Source of the DNA: Thalassospira marina
GTDB taxonomy: Bacteria; Pseudomonadota; Alphaproteobacteria; Rhodospirillales; Thalassospiraceae
Assembly: GCF_002844375.1 (NCBI RefSeq)
Contig: NZ_CP024199.1
Span: 4,466,246 to 4,530,245, forward strand
Length of the DNA: 64,000 nucleotides
Direction of reading: 5' to 3'
The translations under genes were made by a program, and so were the position numbers. Shown one piece after another: positions 52,828 through 61,365 of this stretch; the stretch's first letter is position 1; the number at the start of each line of letters is the position of its first letter. The notes under the pieces are model-generated. The model saw only the letters and a program-made list of their open reading frames with translations, searched no databases and had not been told where the DNA came from.

Positions 52828-53001
52828 TTGGCGCGAATTTGTTCACAGCTGGGCGGATCAAACCGTTCATTGGCTGCGTTATCACCACCAGTATTTGCGA
52901 AAAATCCCGCCGGACACTTTTTCTTCTTGCCAACCGCGTGCAGAGAAACCATTTGAAAAGGCACGGTTTTTGTTTTCTTTCAGTCAGGTAGTAATAACCC
53001 G

Positions 53002-53913
53002 ATGGCCCTTGATGCCGATTTCATCCTTGATCGACGCCGTTTGAAAAAATCGATACTGCGCTGGCGTGTGCTTGCTGGCGTGGCCGTAGTGGTTGCCATT
53101 GTGGTGGGCCTGGCACGCACCGGGTTTTTTGCCACGGCGGTTGGCCCCTATATTGCCGAAGTCACGGTCGAGGGCGTTATCGCCACGGACCCGGTATTTC
53201 TGAGCGCGCTTGACCGGCTGGAAGATGATGACAATGCCGTGGGCGTGATTGTTCATATCGACAGCCCCGGCGGCACCATGGTTGGCGGCGAGGAACTTTA
53301 CGAATCCCTGCGCCGTATTGGCCAGACCCGGCCGATTGTTGCGGAAATGGGCACGGTTGCTGCGTCGGGTGGATATATGACCGCGATTGCCGCAGACCAT
53401 ATCCTGGCCCATCGCGGCACCATTACCGGGTCGATCGGGGTGATCTTTCAGTCGATGAATGTGACCGGCGCGCTTGAAAAGATCGGTGTTGAACCCGTCA
53501 CGGTGAAAAGTGCCCCCCTGAAAGCGGCACCAAACCCGTTTGAACCGACCACGGATGAAGCCCGCGATGTGATGAAAGGCCTGATTTCTGACATGTTTAA
53601 CGTGTTTGTCAGCATGGTTGCAGAACGTCGCGATATGACAGTCGAGCAGGTAAAGGCGCTGGCCGATGGCCGCGTTTATACCGGTCAGCAGGCCGTGGCC
53701 AACGGCCTGATTGACGCGATTGGTGGACGCCGCGAGGCGCTGCAATGGCTGGAAGAGGAAAAAGGCATTTCCGCAGATACACCTGTGATCCCCATGGAGA
53801 TCGAAGAGCCGGAAAGCTCGGTCCTTGTGGATCTGTTCAAAGGCAGTATCGGAAATGTGCTGTCATCTGAGGGGCTTAAACTTGACGGGTTGCTAACTGT
53901 CTGGCACCCTTAA
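53002..53913 (+). CDS. sppA: Signal peptide peptidase SppA (S49 family)
   Basis: A 303-residue membrane protease that degrades cleaved signal peptides. One N-terminal membrane helix (about residues 22-44), then a single S49 domain with nucleophile S122 in TVAASGGYM and likely general base K174 in SAPLKAAPNPF. The 52-residue spacing between them matches the short, single-domain SppA type. HIDSPGG near residue 85 is the family oxyanion block. ATG at 53002; the ribosome site is weak. Part of the conserved rpsA-sppA-ihfB order. Confidence 0.94.
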   Translation: MALDADFILDRRRLKKSILRWRVLAGVAVVVAIVVGLARTGFFATAVGPYIAEVTVEGVIATDPVFLSALDRLEDDDNAVGVIVHIDSPGGTMVGGEELYESLRRIGQTRPIVAEMGTVAASGGYMTAIAADHILAHRGTITGSIGVIFQSMNVTGALEKIGVEPVTVKSAPLKAAPNPFEPTTDEARDVMKGLISDMFNVFVSMVAERRDMTVEQVKALADGRVYTGQQAVANGLIDAIGGRREALQWLEEEKGISADTPVIPMEIEEPESSVLVDLFKGSIGNVLSSEGLKLDGLLTVWHP

Positions 53914-53991
53914 AGAAAGCGCCGAATTTCCAAGCGTGAACCAAAGGTTGACTCCCAACAACTGCGTAACCGAACTGGATGGGGCTTGAAT

Positions 53992-54267
53992 ATGACGAAA
54001 TCAGAACTGATCGCCCGGTTGGCCGAACTGAACCCGCATTTGTACCAGCGGGACGTTGAGCGGATTGTTGCCACCATTTTCGACGAAATTACCGAAGCAC
54101 TGGCACGCGGTGACCGGGTCGAATTGCGTGGATTTGGCGCTTTTTCAGTCAAGGAACGTGAATCGCGCGTTGGCCGTAACCCGCGCACGGGTGAAGCCGT
54201 TCCGGTTAGTGAAAAGCGTGTTCCGTATTTCAAAACCGGCAAGCAGTTGCGCGAACGGTTAAACTGA
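53992..54267 (+). CDS. ihfB: Integration host factor subunit beta
   Basis: A 91-residue HU/IHF family DNA-bending protein. Begins MTKSELIARLAELNPHL, typical of IHF-beta. The DNA-intercalating arm has GRNPRTGEAVPV near residue 63, with the tip proline. It pairs with IhfA to bend DNA at promoters and recombination sites. The ATG at 53992 has GGATGGGG upstream; a TTG two codons earlier is in frame but less likely. Position after sppA is conserved in alphaproteobacteria. Confidence 0.95.
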   Translation: MTKSELIARLAELNPHLYQRDVERIVATIFDEITEALARGDRVELRGFGAFSVKERESRVGRNPRTGEAVPVSEKRVPYFKTGKQLRERLN

Positions 54268-54803
54268 TTCTGGCTGAAGGCACCGGCCAGTTATGGGGCG
54301 CGCCCGCATATTGCGGGCCGCGTCATTAAAACCTGCCAGATATTCGGGCTGTTTTATTGTCCTGTGCGTACGGCTAGGATGGCAGCCCTGTTTTGCGGGC
54401 CTATTTTCCCGATGGCTGCCTTTCGGGTGGCTTGATTACGGTTGCCAGAGCATTCCAGCTGACTGACGCCCGCACCTGTTAATGGTTAACGGCGCGCCGG
54501 CATTCTGCTTTGTGGTGTTATGCCGTGCCATGCCATGCCATGCTGTGTCGCCAGCGTGATTGTTGCCAGGGACAAGCAGGTGGGTGCTGCCAGTATGGTA
54601 CTGGGGCATTCAAATCCGGTGCTGTTGGCACGCTATTTCGGACCGACGGGTTTTAAGTGGCTGAATGGGCCGGATGGCTCCCTTTGGGGTGACGTGGTGT
54701 CACCAAAGATATAAAACCGGTAGCAGACCGGTCAGGCAGCGCGACATGCGCGGGCACAATGCCCTGTTGCTGATAACGCGATGCCGGAAAGCAGGAGGTT
54801 GAT
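54268..54803. other. Intergenic region between ihfB and the LapA-like gene
   Basis: 536 bp. A 64-codon frame at 54520-54714 starts inside a short tandem repeat and shows no family feature, so I do not call it. No tRNA or clear terminator seen. Confidence 0.5.
54519..54546 (+). repeat. Short tandem repeat of ATGCC units
   Basis: About five copies of a 5-base unit (ATGCC GTGCC ATGCC ATGCC ATGCT). A 5-base unit would shift frame if coding, but it lies in noncoding DNA here. Confidence 0.7.
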
Positions 54804-55190
54804 TTGCGCGTTCTTTACTGGATCATCGCCATTCCCTTGACGATCTTGATCACGATCTTTGCGGTTGCCAACCGTCAGGCAACAACCCTGTCGCTGTGGC
54901 CGCTGCCCTTTGAAATGGACCTGCCATTATTTGTGCCGGTTTTAGGGGCGCTATTATTGGGGCTTTTGATCGGATTGCTGTTTGAATGGCTTTTGACCGG
55001 CAAACATCGCCGTGCCAACCGCAAGATGGAATCCGAACTGACCCGTTTGCGCCGGGCACAGGAAGCCGCCCGCGAAGAAGAACGGGCCGCCATTGCCAGC
55101 CAGAAACAGGCCGGCCAGCCGCCGATGGTTGATGCGCAATCACGGGCGGATAAAACCAATACCGCGCCTATTCAGCCTGCTGGCGTATAA
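54804..55190 (+). CDS. LapA domain (DUF1049) inner-membrane protein
   Basis: A 128-residue protein with two membrane helices (about residues 3-22 and 43-65) and a charged cytosolic coiled coil (LTRLRRAQEAAREEERAA), the LapA/YciS pattern. In E. coli the family member acts in lipopolysaccharide assembly control; here the role is inferred only. The start is TTG at 54804, decided by a perfect AGGAGG five bases upstream; no ATG is better placed. It lies upstream of pyrF with a 327-bp gap, an order common in alphaproteobacteria. Confidence 0.85.
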   Translation: MRVLYWIIAIPLTILITIFAVANRQATTLSLWPLPFEMDLPLFVPVLGALLLGLLIGLLFEWLLTGKHRRANRKMESELTRLRRAQEAAREEERAAIASQKQAGQPPMVDAQSRADKTNTAPIQPAGV

Positions 55191-55517
55191 GGTGCATACC
55201 TTGGTTACCTGCTAAAACGGGTAAAAACGGGCGAAACGAAGCAGCCTTTGGCAACAGGGGCTGCTTTTTGTTTGTGTGCAGGGCGAATAGGAACCAAAAG
55301 GAATGGTTTTTAGCGCGAGAATCGACTAAAGCCTGTTCACCTGATCCATGCATGGGTGCCTGTTATCCGGTGCCGCACTGTTAGGGGACTGACTTCCAGA
55401 ATTTGACGGGATCGCAAAATGCCTTTGGCAGTGTTGCCCTGCGCCCGCAAACTGGTGATTGGCCGGTAACCGTATCCCTGCACAGGCAGGATCCCTTATT
55501 GCCAACCGGAGGAAGCC

Positions 55518-56249
55518 ATGACCGCCCAGAATTCCCAGATTGCTGCGAAGGACCGGATTTTTTGCGCCATTGATACGACCGATCTTGATCATGCGATCGA
55601 TCTGGCAAGCCGGTTATCCGGCGTGATTGGCGGGGCAAAACTGGGTAAGGAATTTTTCGCAGCCCATGGCCCGCAAGGCGTTAAGGCCGTTGCGGCAGCG
55701 GGGATGCCGGTTTTCCTGGATGTGAAATATCACGATATTCCCAATACGGTGGCAGGTGCCATTCGCGCAGTCACCCCGTTGGGCCTGAAAATTGTGAATG
55801 TTCACGCGGCAGGCGGGCTGGAAATGATGAAGCGTGCAGGCGAAGCCGCCCGTGAAGCAGCCGATAAGGCCGGTGTTGCCGCCCCCTGGGTGATTGCGGT
55901 GACAATCCTGACCAGCCTTGATCAGAATGATCTGGATGATATTGGCCTGCGTGGACCGTTAAGCGAGCGGGTTGTTAAAATGGCCGAACTGACCCGGAAA
56001 TCCGGTCTGGATGGCATTGTGTGTTCGGCACAGGAAATTGAACCTGTCCGTGCGGCCTGCGGCCCGGATTTTAAACTGATTACGCCAGGTATTCGCCCGG
56101 CTTGGGCCAGCAGTGATGACCAGAAACGTATTGTTACCCCGCATGATGCGGTTGCCCGCGGGTCCGACATACTGGTTATTGGCCGCCCGATTACCAAGGC
56201 CGAAGACCCGGTTGCTGCCGCCCAGCGCATTGTTGCCGAACTGGGCTGA
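55518..56249 (+). CDS. pyrF: Orotidine 5'-phosphate decarboxylase
   Basis: A 243-residue TIM-barrel enzyme making UMP, the last step of de novo pyrimidine synthesis. The catalytic D68-x-K70-x-x-D73 is in LDVKYHDIPNT, and the phosphate-binding C-terminal block is DILVIGRPIT. Length is normal for the bacterial group 1 enzyme. The ATG at 55518 has GGAGGAAG directly upstream. Followed by a terminator at 56314. Confidence 0.96.
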   Translation: MTAQNSQIAAKDRIFCAIDTTDLDHAIDLASRLSGVIGGAKLGKEFFAAHGPQGVKAVAAAGMPVFLDVKYHDIPNTVAGAIRAVTPLGLKIVNVHAAGGLEMMKRAGEAAREAADKAGVAAPWVIAVTILTSLDQNDLDDIGLRGPLSERVVKMAELTRKSGLDGIVCSAQEIEPVRAACGPDFKLITPGIRPAWASSDDQKRIVTPHDAVARGSDILVIGRPITKAEDPVAAAQRIVAELG

Positions 56250-56313
56250 CCTTTGGGCGCTTCTTGCACCTTAGTTGCTGGGGTGCATGCCCGGTATTAG
56301 ATCACGATGATTT

Positions 56314-56345
56314 CAGGCCCGCAGCATTGCTGCAGGCCTGTTTGT
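56314..56345. terminator. Terminator between convergent pyrF and LacI-type gene
   Basis: CAGGCC-CG-CAGC / GCTG-CA-GGCCTG hairpin followed by TTTGTTGG. It sits in the 135-bp convergent gap. Confidence 0.7.
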
Positions 56346-56384
56346 TGGCATGGATATTTTGATGCAGCATTGCGATTCCCGGCT

Positions 56385-57422
56385 TTAACCTTTGGCGAAA
56401 GCCGGGATATTGGCGGGCGTGATGATCTGGATATCGCTGGCGGGGGCGATGGCATCGCGCGGTAACAATTGATGCCAGGCCATTAAATGATGGCAGGCTG
56501 TGCGCATATCGTGGCGCAGATCATGGTGCAATATCGCGGTCAATTTTCCCTGGCCCAGCAGGGTGATGTTTTCCTGGTCAAGGTCATGGGCAATATAAAT
56601 GGCAGGGATAATGCCGTGATCGGCAAGGGTATGAAGGATGGCGCGGTTGCCACCCCCCATGGAATAGATTGCGGCGATATTGCCGTTCTGGCCGATCATG
56701 GTTTCAACCCGGCGGGCAGTATCGTGATCCAGCCCGGCGCCACCACTGGCATCCATAACCTGTCTTTGCGGGGCCATGCGGGCAAGGGCGGTAACAAACC
56801 CTTCCTTGCGGGATTCTTCACCGCGAAAATGCTCGTCGCTCATGGTGATTAAAATGGCGCCGTCATTACTGTTTTTGGGCAGGAAATGATGGATCAGATA
56901 AGCCGCCGTTTCCCCGGCAGCATGATTATCGGCACCGGCATAGGCAATTTGCCCGGCATCGGGGATATCGGTGAAAATGGTAATGACGGGAATATTGCGC
57001 TTGATCAGGTCGATAATGGCAGCACGGATATCGGGCTGGTCCTGCGCCTTTAGCAACACGCCCTGACTGCCGCGTTTCGCAATACGATCCAGGATCTTGA
57101 CGACATCGCCCGGTCGCATGCGTTCCTGCATTGCATAGCGCGGGCGAATGACGGCAGGTTGCAGGCTGGGAAGTTCCGCCTCCAGCGCCTTGCGGATTTC
57201 GCTGCTGAAACGGCTGGGAGCTTCGACCACGACATCAATAAACAGCCGCCGACCGCGGGCGGCAAGCTGGCCTTCCTGGCGGGTCAGTTCCTCGATCGCA
57301 TCGGTTACCCGGCGACGTGTCTGGGTGCTGACATTGGGGCGGTCATTTAACACCCGGTCGATGGTTGCCGTGCTAAGCCCGGCCTGACGGGCGATTTCCT
57401 TGACGGGGAAACGATGGGTCAT
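56385..57422 (-). CDS. LacI family transcriptional regulator
   Basis: A 345-residue repressor-type protein. The N-terminal helix-turn-helix VKEIARQAGLSTATIDRVLN is followed by the hinge NDRPNVSTQTRRRVTDAIEEL, then a periplasmic-binding-protein-like sensor domain (ITIFTDIPDAGQIAYAGADNHAAG). The ATG at 57422 has GGAGGAG close upstream and starts just before the HTH. It is divergent from a phytanoyl-CoA dioxygenase-like gene with a 119-bp gap, so it most likely controls that gene and itself. The effector is probably a sugar or related polyol judging by the fold. Confidence 0.92.
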   Translation of the reverse strand: MTHRFPVKEIARQAGLSTATIDRVLNDRPNVSTQTRRRVTDAIEELTRQEGQLAARGRRLFIDVVVEAPSRFSSEIRKALEAELPSLQPAVIRPRYAMQERMRPGDVVKILDRIAKRGSQGVLLKAQDQPDIRAAIIDLIKRNIPVITIFTDIPDAGQIAYAGADNHAAGETAAYLIHHFLPKNSNDGAILITMSDEHFRGEESRKEGFVTALARMAPQRQVMDASGGAGLDHDTARRVETMIGQNGNIAAIYSMGGGNRAILHTLADHGIIPAIYIAHDLDQENITLLGQGKLTAILHHDLRHDMRTACHHLMAWHQLLPRDAIAPASDIQIITPANIPAFAKG

Positions 57423-57462
57423 GGCTCCTCCATTGATGTATTTTTGATGGATTCCAATCGCC

Positions 57463-57483
57463 AGCGCAAAGCATTTTCGCGCT
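57463..57483. promoter_or_regulatory. Candidate operator between the LacI-type and dioxygenase genes
   Basis: Imperfect 21-bp inverted repeat with half-sites AGCGCAAA and TTTCGCGCT in the 119-bp divergent gap. LacI-family sites are usually short palindromes in such a gap, but this one lacks the typical central CG. Confidence 0.3.
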
Positions 57484-57541
57484 AGCCTTTGCTGATTGGC
57501 GGGCACCATCAATGATCCGCCCTGATCAGGAGGAAACAGCG

Positions 57542-58798
57542 ATGAACCATGTCAAAGCCGCGCCGGGAAATGGCAATAATAGCGGGCAAAGCCGCGGGCA
57601 GAATGCCCCGGTGACAGTCACCAACGGCACCTATTACAGCGAAGCCCGTTGTAACCCCGATGACCTGTTGGCATTGCTGGAACGCGAAACGCAGCCCGCC
57701 GATGTGCCCCATGCCACGCGCATAATTCACAATGTGCCGATATATTCCGGCGATGCGGTCCGCCAGATTTTAGTGCAGGAAGATGAGGGCAGGGCCACTG
57801 CCCGGCAGCACCTGATGGCGGAATGGGCACAGGTGATGTTGCACGGTGCCGGTGTGCTGGTGATTGAAGGTGCCTATGATGATATGGCCGTAATTGATGC
57901 GGCAACCGGCGCATATGGTGCCATCATTGCCGATGAAAAGGCAGCCAACGGCACCGCAGCCGACCATTTTGCCAAGGCGGGGGCCAATGACCGTATTTGG
58001 AATTCGGCGCAGAAGCTGTGTTTGCGCGCGCCGGATATCTTTGCGCGCTATTTCGGCAACCCCGTCATCGATATGGTATGCGAGGCATGGCTGGGCCCGT
58101 GTTACCAGATGACCGCACAGGTTAATCTGGTACGGCCCGGTGGGCAGGCGCAGCAGGTGCACCGTGATTATCATCTTGGTTTTCAAGCCGCCGATATGTG
58201 CGCAAAATTCCCCGCTCATGTGCATCACCTGTCCCCGGTGCTGACCTTGCAGGGGGCCGTGGCGCATTGTGATATGCCGCTTGAAAGCGGGCCAACCCTG
58301 TTACTGCCTTATTCCCAGCTATATCGTGAAGGCTATATGGCGTGGCGTCGCCAGGATTTTCGTGATCTGTTTAATGCGCGTAATGTGCAATTGCCGCTTA
58401 GAAAAGGTGATGCCCTGTTTTTCAACCCGGCCCTGTTTCACGCCGCAGGCAGCAATAGCAGCCAGGATATCCAGCGCATGGCGAATTTGTTGCAGGTTTC
58501 ATCGGCATATGGCCGGGCAATGGAGTCGCTGGACCGTGTTGCCATGTGCAAGGTGATGTATCCCGTGATCCAGGATTTGGCAGGTGCTGGTGGTTTAAGC
58601 CCGGTGGAACAATCCGCCGCCATTGCCGCCTGTGCCGAAGGATATTCCTTCCCGACCAATCTTGATACCGATCCGCCCGTTGGCGGGCTGGCCCCGGAAA
58701 CGCAAAACCAGCTTTTTCATCGTGCCCTGGATGCGGGCATGACGCCCGATCAGTTTAATGCGGCCCTGGATATCCTGATGGCGCGACAGGTGCCGTAA
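57542..58798 (+). CDS. Phytanoyl-CoA dioxygenase family protein
   Basis: A 418-residue Fe(II)/2-oxoglutarate-dependent oxygenase of the PhyH family. The facial triad is likely H207-x-D209 in VHRDYHLG and H300 in NPALFHAAGSN. Members hydroxylate diverse small molecules, so the substrate is not predictable from sequence. The ATG at 57542 has AGGAGG at good spacing. Divergent from the LacI-type regulator, which points to a carbohydrate-linked inducible function. A downstream MFS gene on the same strand is 216 bp away with palindromes between, so it is probably separate. Confidence 0.85.
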   Translation: MNHVKAAPGNGNNSGQSRGQNAPVTVTNGTYYSEARCNPDDLLALLERETQPADVPHATRIIHNVPIYSGDAVRQILVQEDEGRATARQHLMAEWAQVMLHGAGVLVIEGAYDDMAVIDAATGAYGAIIADEKAANGTAADHFAKAGANDRIWNSAQKLCLRAPDIFARYFGNPVIDMVCEAWLGPCYQMTAQVNLVRPGGQAQQVHRDYHLGFQAADMCAKFPAHVHHLSPVLTLQGAVAHCDMPLESGPTLLLPYSQLYREGYMAWRRQDFRDLFNARNVQLPLRKGDALFFNPALFHAAGSNSSQDIQRMANLLQVSSAYGRAMESLDRVAMCKVMYPVIQDLAGAGGLSPVEQSAAIAACAEGYSFPTNLDTDPPVGGLAPETQNQLFHRALDAGMTPDQFNAALDILMARQVP

Positions 58799-58813
58799 GG
58801 CGAACAGGATTGG

Positions 58814-58872
58814 AATTGATCAATTTCTGGGCATGAAAACGATATTTGCCAAAATCGCATAGATTCTATGCG
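58814..58872 (+). promoter_or_regulatory. Palindromes upstream of the MFS gene
   Basis: AATTGATCAATT (58814-58825, perfect 12-bp palindrome) and CGCATAG-ATT-CTATGCG (58856-58872, perfect 7-bp arms) in the 216-bp gap before the MFS gene. Either could bind a regulator; none is encoded adjacent. Confidence 0.4.
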
Positions 58873-59014
58873 TAGAAAGCGATAGTTCCCGGCCGCCTTT
58901 ACAGGCAGTTTTGAATCGGTTCAGAGAATTCTCTGGGAGTGCGGTGCCCGTCTTTTGCGTGGCACCGCCTTTTGATTTTTATGCTGCTTTTGCCGCCAAC
59001 GTAACGGGTGCCCC

Positions 59015-60223
59015 ATGTCATCTGCTGAATTCCGCCAGGGTTTCTTTGCCCGCCTGCCCATTCTGGCACTGGCGATGGCATCCTTTGGCATTGGTACGAC
59101 GGAATTTGTCATTATGGGGCTGTTGCCCGATGTGGCGGCTGACCTTGGCGTCAGTATTCCCAGTGCCGGCCTTCTGGTAACTGGCTATGCGCTGGGTGTG
59201 ACCTTTGGGTCGCCTTTTCTGGCAATTGGCACGGCCAAAATGGAACGGCGCCGGGTATTGCTGTTTTTGGTGTCGCTGTTTTTGCTGGGTAATATCATGT
59301 GCGCGATTGCGCCGAACTATGCCCTGCTGATGGTGGCACGCGTCATTACCGCATTGGGCCATGGCGCCTTTTTTGGCCTTGGGTCGGTTGTTGCGGCTGG
59401 TCTGGTGCCGCCGCATAAACGGGTTCAGGCGGTTGCGTTGATGTTTTCCGGGCTGACCCTTGCCAATGTGCTGGGTGTTCCGTTTGGTACGGCAATGGGC
59501 CAGGCACTTGGCTGGCGCTCCACCTTCTGGGCGGTGGTTGCCATTGGCGTGGTGGCCTTTATTGCGCTGTATCTGTTTGTGCCGCGCAATATCAAGGCCG
59601 AAAATACCAGCTTCATGGCCGAGGCCCGCGCCCTTGGCAAATTGCAGGTTCTGCTGGCTATGGCGTTAAGTGTTCTGGCATCTGCCAGCCTGTTTAGTGT
59701 CTTTACCTATATCACCCCGATCCTGACGCAGGTGACCGGCGTATCGCCGCAGAATGTCACGGTGGTCCTGCTGCTGTTTGGTGTTGGTTTGACGGTGGGT
59801 AACTTTATTGGCGGCCGTCTGGGCGACTGGCGATTGATGCCAGCCATTATCGTGACCATGGTGGCGCTGGTGCTGGTTCTGATGATGCTGACCGAAACGG
59901 TCTATCAGGTGTGGCCAGCGATTGTGTCGCTGTTCATCTGGGGGGTGGTGATGTTTGCCCTGGTCTCCCCGCTTCAGATTCGCGTGGTGAACGAGGCCAC
60001 CGGTGCGCCAAACCTGGCATCCACGGTTAACCAGGGGGCGTTTAACCTTGGCAATGCTGCTGGGGCCTGGCTGGGCGGGCTTGCGATCAATGCCGGTGTC
60101 AGCTACGCGCAAATTCCCTGGATTGGCGCAATGATCGCCGTTGCCGCACTGGTGCTGGCGATTGTGTCCTACCTTTTGGACCGCCGGGCAGAAATCGGTA
60201 CCCATACAGCGATCGGTGCCTGA
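59015..60223 (+). CDS. MFS transporter, DHA1/AraJ-like efflux family
   Basis: A 402-residue protein with 12 predicted membrane helices. The opening block LALAMASFGIGTTEFVIMGLLPDVAADL is diagnostic of the AraJ/YdhP sugar- and drug-efflux branch of the DHA1 group, and GHGAFFGLGSVVAAGLVPPHKR is the conserved loop after helix 4. It exports small solutes using the proton gradient; the substrate is unknown. Start ATG at 59015 lacks a strong ribosome site. Ends with a strong terminator. Confidence 0.92.
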   Translation: MSSAEFRQGFFARLPILALAMASFGIGTTEFVIMGLLPDVAADLGVSIPSAGLLVTGYALGVTFGSPFLAIGTAKMERRRVLLFLVSLFLLGNIMCAIAPNYALLMVARVITALGHGAFFGLGSVVAAGLVPPHKRVQAVALMFSGLTLANVLGVPFGTAMGQALGWRSTFWAVVAIGVVAFIALYLFVPRNIKAENTSFMAEARALGKLQVLLAMALSVLASASLFSVFTYITPILTQVTGVSPQNVTVVLLLFGVGLTVGNFIGGRLGDWRLMPAIIVTMVALVLVLMMLTETVYQVWPAIVSLFIWGVVMFALVSPLQIRVVNEATGAPNLASTVNQGAFNLGNAAGAWLGGLAINAGVSYAQIPWIGAMIAVAALVLAIVSYLLDRRAEIGTHTAIGA

Positions 60224-60260
60224 CCGGCGGCGACCTGCCCCCAAACCCGGCATGTAAAAC

Positions 60261-60300
60261 AAAATGGCCCGTGGCAAAAATGCCCGGGCCATTTTGTTTG
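60261..60300. terminator. Bidirectional terminator between MFS and TSUP genes
   Basis: AAAATGGCCCG-TGGCA / TGCC-CGGGCCATTTT stem, then GTTTGG, in the gap between two convergent genes. Confidence 0.9.
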
Positions 60301-60315
60301 GCCGGATGCGCCTGA

Positions 60316-60366
60316 TTAAGGGCAAAGAGCTTTAGGGGCCAAGGGCTTTAAGGGTAATGGGCTTTA
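60316..60366 (+). repeat. Dispersed intergenic repeat, copies 3 and 4 in tandem
   Basis: TTAAGGGCAAAGAGCTTTA (60316-60334) and TTAAGGGTAATGGGCTTTA (60348-60366) 13 bases apart, with a further AAGGGCTTTA between. The second copy overlaps the stop codon of the TSUP gene. Confidence 0.6.
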
Positions 60367-61167
60367 GCTGAAAGCCAGTCCTGCTGCTTTCAGCGATGCG
60401 CCGATCTGGTCGCCATATTGTTCAATGATCAGCTTGATTGAAATGGCGATGGAAACAACGACCAGAAGGGGGCGTACCAGTTTGGCACCCACCTTCATTA
60501 CCATGTGCGATCCAAGGGTGGCACCGATAACCTGGCCAACCGCCATGGCAAGGCCGATTTCCCATACCACTTCGCCCCCGACAATAAAGGTCGCCAGCGA
60601 GGCGACATTGGCGGTGAAGTTCAGAACCTTGGTATGTGCGGTGGCCTTGGTCAGGTTGTAGCCAAGCAGGGCAACAAAGGCGATAGAGAAGAAAGACCCC
60701 GTGCCGGGACCAAAAAAGCCATCATAAAAGCCGATGCCAAAGCCAGCCGTAAACGCAAACAGGGTTTTGCCGATTTTTTGGTGGGCATCAATATCGCTGG
60801 CGCGGGGGGATAGCAGGAAATAAAGCGCAATTGCGATCAGAAGGCCGGGCAGAAGTGTCATCAGGATGCCGGGATCGATCATCTGGATCAGGGTTGTGCC
60901 CAGAACCGAGCCCATCAGGGTGACGAAGATTGCCAGCACCATGTCGCGCGGGTCCACCAGCCCGCGGCGGGTGAAATTGACGGCAGCGGAAAAGCTGCCG
61001 CAACTGCTTTGCAGTTTGTTGGTGGCCAGGGCCTGGGTTGGTGTGATGCCAGCCCATAACAGGGCGGGAATGCAAATCAGCCCGCCGCCCCCGGCAATTG
61101 AATCAATAAAGCCGGCAACCAGGGCAACAGCGAACATGATCATTAAAAGATCAACACCAAATTCCAT
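60364..61167 (-). CDS. TSUP family permease (sulfite exporter TauE/SafE)
   Basis: A 267-residue protein with about eight membrane helices in two repeats. Both carry the family loop: GFIDSIAGGGGLICIPALL near residue 20 and GFYDGFFGPGTGSFFSIAFV near residue 147. Family members move sulfite, sulfoacetate or other organosulfur anions out of the cell; the YfcA-like branch seen here is of unknown substrate. The stop region overlaps a dispersed repeat. Divergent from mutM. Confidence 0.9.
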   Translation of the reverse strand: MEFGVDLLMIMFAVALVAGFIDSIAGGGGLICIPALLWAGITPTQALATNKLQSSCGSFSAAVNFTRRGLVDPRDMVLAIFVTLMGSVLGTTLIQMIDPGILMTLLPGLLIAIALYFLLSPRASDIDAHQKIGKTLFAFTAGFGIGFYDGFFGPGTGSFFSIAFVALLGYNLTKATAHTKVLNFTANVASLATFIVGGEVVWEIGLAMAVGQVIGATLGSHMVMKVGAKLVRPLLVVVSIAISIKLIIEQYGDQIGASLKAAGLAFS

Positions 61168-61365
61168 GCGTCAATTCCGCCAATTATATGCAATAAGCCT
61201 TGAAAACACGGGCAGCATAAGCAGTTCTGGTGTTTGCGCTATTTATAATTTGTCACCATGACAATGCAGCATTTGCATGTGTTGCGACCTTTGCCAAAAA
61301 GCCTATTTATGGGCTTCACCCGCAAAGGGGACAGTCCCGAAATTCCTATCCGTGACGAGGTTGAG

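Larger units (their letters stand above)
52637..53001. other. Intergenic region between rpsA and sppA
   Basis: 365 bp with the rpsA terminator and a copy of the dispersed repeat (52809-52827). No gene seen; the sppA promoter should lie in the AT-richer part from about 52890. Confidence 0.55.

Noticed and set aside
54520..54714. 64-codon frame after ihfB with a recombinase-like LGHSNPVLLARYF stretch
   Set aside because: Starts inside a 5-base tandem repeat, lacks a ribosome site, and the resemblance is too short to call a gene remnant.
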